Origin: Beroe forskalii
Lineage: Eukaryota > Ctenophora > Nuda > Beroida > Beroidae
NCBI GenBank assembly: GCA_011033025.1
Contig: WFMF01000037.1
Location: 434,001-498,000, forward strand
Reading direction: 5' to 3'
Length of the DNA: 64,000 bases
Part shown: in pieces, positions 62,157 to 64,000 of the stretch
How positions within the stretch are numbered: position 1 is the first letter of the stretch
How the letters are laid out: the number at the start of each line of letters is the position of its first letter
Position numbers and translations under genes: made by a program
The notes under the pieces: model-generated
Told to the model about the DNA's origin: nothing
Seen by the model: only the letters and a program-made list of their open reading frames with translations
The model's database searches: none

Positions 62157-62329
62157 TTTCTGAACCTTAAGAACTTTTGGTTTGATGTCTAGAAACACAT
62201 TTGATATGTTTTTATATCATTCTGACCGTTTACCACCTATTTGGTATATGTCAGCAATTTGTCTCATTTTTGTTCCAATTATGTTCCAATTTTGTTCCAA
62301 TCGCGCGGAAACATTGACTCTCAGTAGAT

Positions 62330-63552
62330 GAATCCTCCGAATTACCGGCACTTGTGACAAAATAGAAAGTTGTGTTTTTGGGTCATTTAACCTGCTTTGT
62401 TGGTTCCGAACAACCAGATTAGATAGTAGGATTTCATTTGACACTGTCTGAATCATTTTAGAATCGGTGATGATACAGTGATGACATCATGATGACTCAA
62501 AAAAATAAATTTTCAAAAAGTTCCAAATTTGTTCGAAATGACTTGAAAACCGTTTAGTTGGTCACAAAAAGTCATAAAAACTTGATTTTGTCTCATACTT
62601 TTCGACTTTGTCAGGTAATATTGCGATGTTGACAGAAAAACAGCGAAAAACGAAAAAAATCGGTCATTTTAGACGAAAAAACGACTATTTTGTAAAGCTG
62701 GCGATTTATATCTTCTAGTTACTATGAAATTGACATGCCTACCAAAATTTGGTGTGGCTATCTATTGCAGAAGTCGAGATATGGCACTTGTCACCATTTC
62801 ATGACCTGAGAGTATCCGCCAAATTACCGGCACTTGTAACAAAATGTGACAAATTGAAATGCGTGTTTCTGGGTGTTTCATGTTATGGTGATTTTATGTG
62901 ATCAAATGTTTCTTTGATGTGCATTAGATACTGCTTCAACCATCTTGAGGCTCTATTCCTGAAAATGGTGACGCGGTGACACCAAGATGACACCTTGGAC
63001 ACCATTTCAAAAAATTCTCCAAATTTGTTCGGAATCACTTTAAACCCGTTCAGAAAGTCAAACTAAGTCACAAAAACATGATGATTTTGAATGGAAATAA
63101 TCGGTTTTGTTTACCAAATTTTCGATCTTGACTTAGCCTGAAAATACAGTGTCACATCAGCTGAAAATCAAAAAGGGCCATGTAAAAGACCTGAAAATGT
63201 AATTTTTGAATGGCTGCTGATTTTATATCTTCTAGTTACTAAATTAAACATACCTACAAAATTTGGTGTGGCTTTCTGTGCGAAGTCGAGATTATGGCAC
63301 TTGTCACCATTTTCATGACCTGAGAGTATCCGCCAAATTAATTACCCCAGCACTTGTAACAAATGTGACAAAATTGAAATGCGTGTTTCAGGGTGTTTCA
63401 ACATGTTCTGGTGATTTTATGTGATCAAATATGATTGCTGATGGCCATTGGAGATACTGCTTCCAACCATCTTGAGGGCCTCTATTCCTAAAATGGTGAG
63501 ACGCAGTGTCACCAGATGACACTTGACACCCATTTCGAAAATTCTCCAAATT
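62330..63552 (+). repeat. Direct repeats of about 500 bp (ACCGGCACTTGT family)
   Basis: The order (A)CCGGCACTTGTAACAAAATG, GTGTTTC.GGGT, AACCATCTTGAGG, GGTGACAC..GATGACAC, CAAATTTGTTCG, TATCTTCTAGTTACT, then AATTTGGTGTGGCT and ATGGCACTTGTCACC recurs two and a half times, with starts near 62,335, 62,815 and 63,340. No protein frame. Confidence 0.65.
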
Positions 63553-64000
63553 TGTTCGCAATCACTTTAAACCCGTTCAGAAAGTCAAAGTAGGTCACAA
63601 AAACATGATTTTGAATGAAAATAATTTGGAGAATTTTTGAAATGGGTGTCAGGGTGTCATTTTGGTGTCACCGCGTCACCGTTTTCAGGAATAAAGGCTT
63701 CAAGATGGTTGGAGCAGTATCTTATGGCCATCAGCAATCCTATTTGATCATAATAAATCACCAGAACATGTTAAAAAAACTCCAGAAACACGCATTTTAA
63801 TTTTGTCACATTTTTGGCCCACAAGTGCCGGTAATTTGTGGATACTCTCCCAGAAAACATATCTCGACTTTTGCAATAGATAGCCACACCAAATTTTGCA
63901 GGCATGTCAATTTCGTGGTAACTAGAAGATATAAATCAGCAGACATTCAAAAATTACATTTTCAGGTCTTTTATGGCCCTTTTTTGATTTTCAGCTGATG
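63157..64000. repeat. Inverted repeat about 395 bp per arm, running off the window
   Basis: 63,157-63,552 is matched in reverse complement by 63,627-64,000 and beyond: CATCAGCTGAAAATCAAAAA at the left mirrors TTTTTTGATTTTCAGCTGAT at the window end, and ATTCTCCAAAT mirrors ATTTGGAGAAT at the centre. It belongs to the ACCGGCACTTGT family, with one copy flipped. Confidence 0.75.

Overview
This is a piece of an AT-rich nuclear genome of an animal. The signs are spliced genes with GT-AG introns of up to 9.4 kb, a SON-like G-patch/dsRBD splicing cofactor, a rhodopsin-family receptor with LDLa modules, a mitochondrial carrier, and abundant eukaryotic mobile elements (Penelope-like, Tc1/mariner-like, an LTR miniature, MITEs and foldback elements). 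The receptor type and the repeat content suggest an aquatic invertebrate. I cannot name the species or confirm the phylum from sequence alone. A run of 100 N marks an assembly gap at 48,138-48,237.

Layout. 1-23 kb: no gene that I can support. It holds tandem repeats, MITEs, a small foldback element (16.7-17.1 kb), a decayed Penelope-like retroelement (17.2-17.8 kb) and a cluster of GTTACGTAAC palindromes (18.3-19.5 kb). 23.16-48.1 kb, and perhaps to 53.84 kb: one large minus-strand gene of at least 13 recognisable coding exons. I assembled it by hand from splice signals and phase. Its C-terminus is a G-patch followed directly by a double-stranded-RNA-binding domain, split over the last two exons, which is the arrangement of SON. 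Its middle has an RS/RD-rich segment and nine MPPGFDP repeats.

Two intact single-exon plus-strand genes lie inside introns of this gene. One is a 767-residue receptor with three LDLa modules and seven membrane spans (38.2-40.5 kb). The other is a 328-residue SLC25A39/40-type mitochondrial carrier (48.7-49.7 kb), nested only if the 53 kb exons belong to the same host gene. The introns also carry a 1 kb LTR miniature (TRIM), a 29-bp minisatellite, a Tc1/mariner remnant holding a perfect 109-bp inverted repeat, and a 2 kb foldback element built from AGCCTCCACT-type units.

53.9-64 kb: no gene seen. The main feature is a 2.6 kb unit present twice in tandem (54.2-59.4 kb). Each copy has a TATA-box-like promoter behind regularly spaced CGTCA half-sites, then a long 17-bp GGTACCGTTGTTGTTAA satellite, then a shared 0.8 kb tail. 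It is followed by a TA-flanked MITE, an insertion with 15-bp flanking duplications, and a set of roughly 500-bp direct and inverted repeats that runs off the window end.

How the genes relate: the host gene would act in nuclear pre-mRNA splicing, the carrier in mitochondrial glutathione uptake, and the receptor at the plasma membrane. They share a location, and nothing shows a common pathway. Single-base frame breaks in otherwise conserved exons (42,207-42,210 and about 48.03 kb) suggest residual assembly indels, so exon models near them are provisional.
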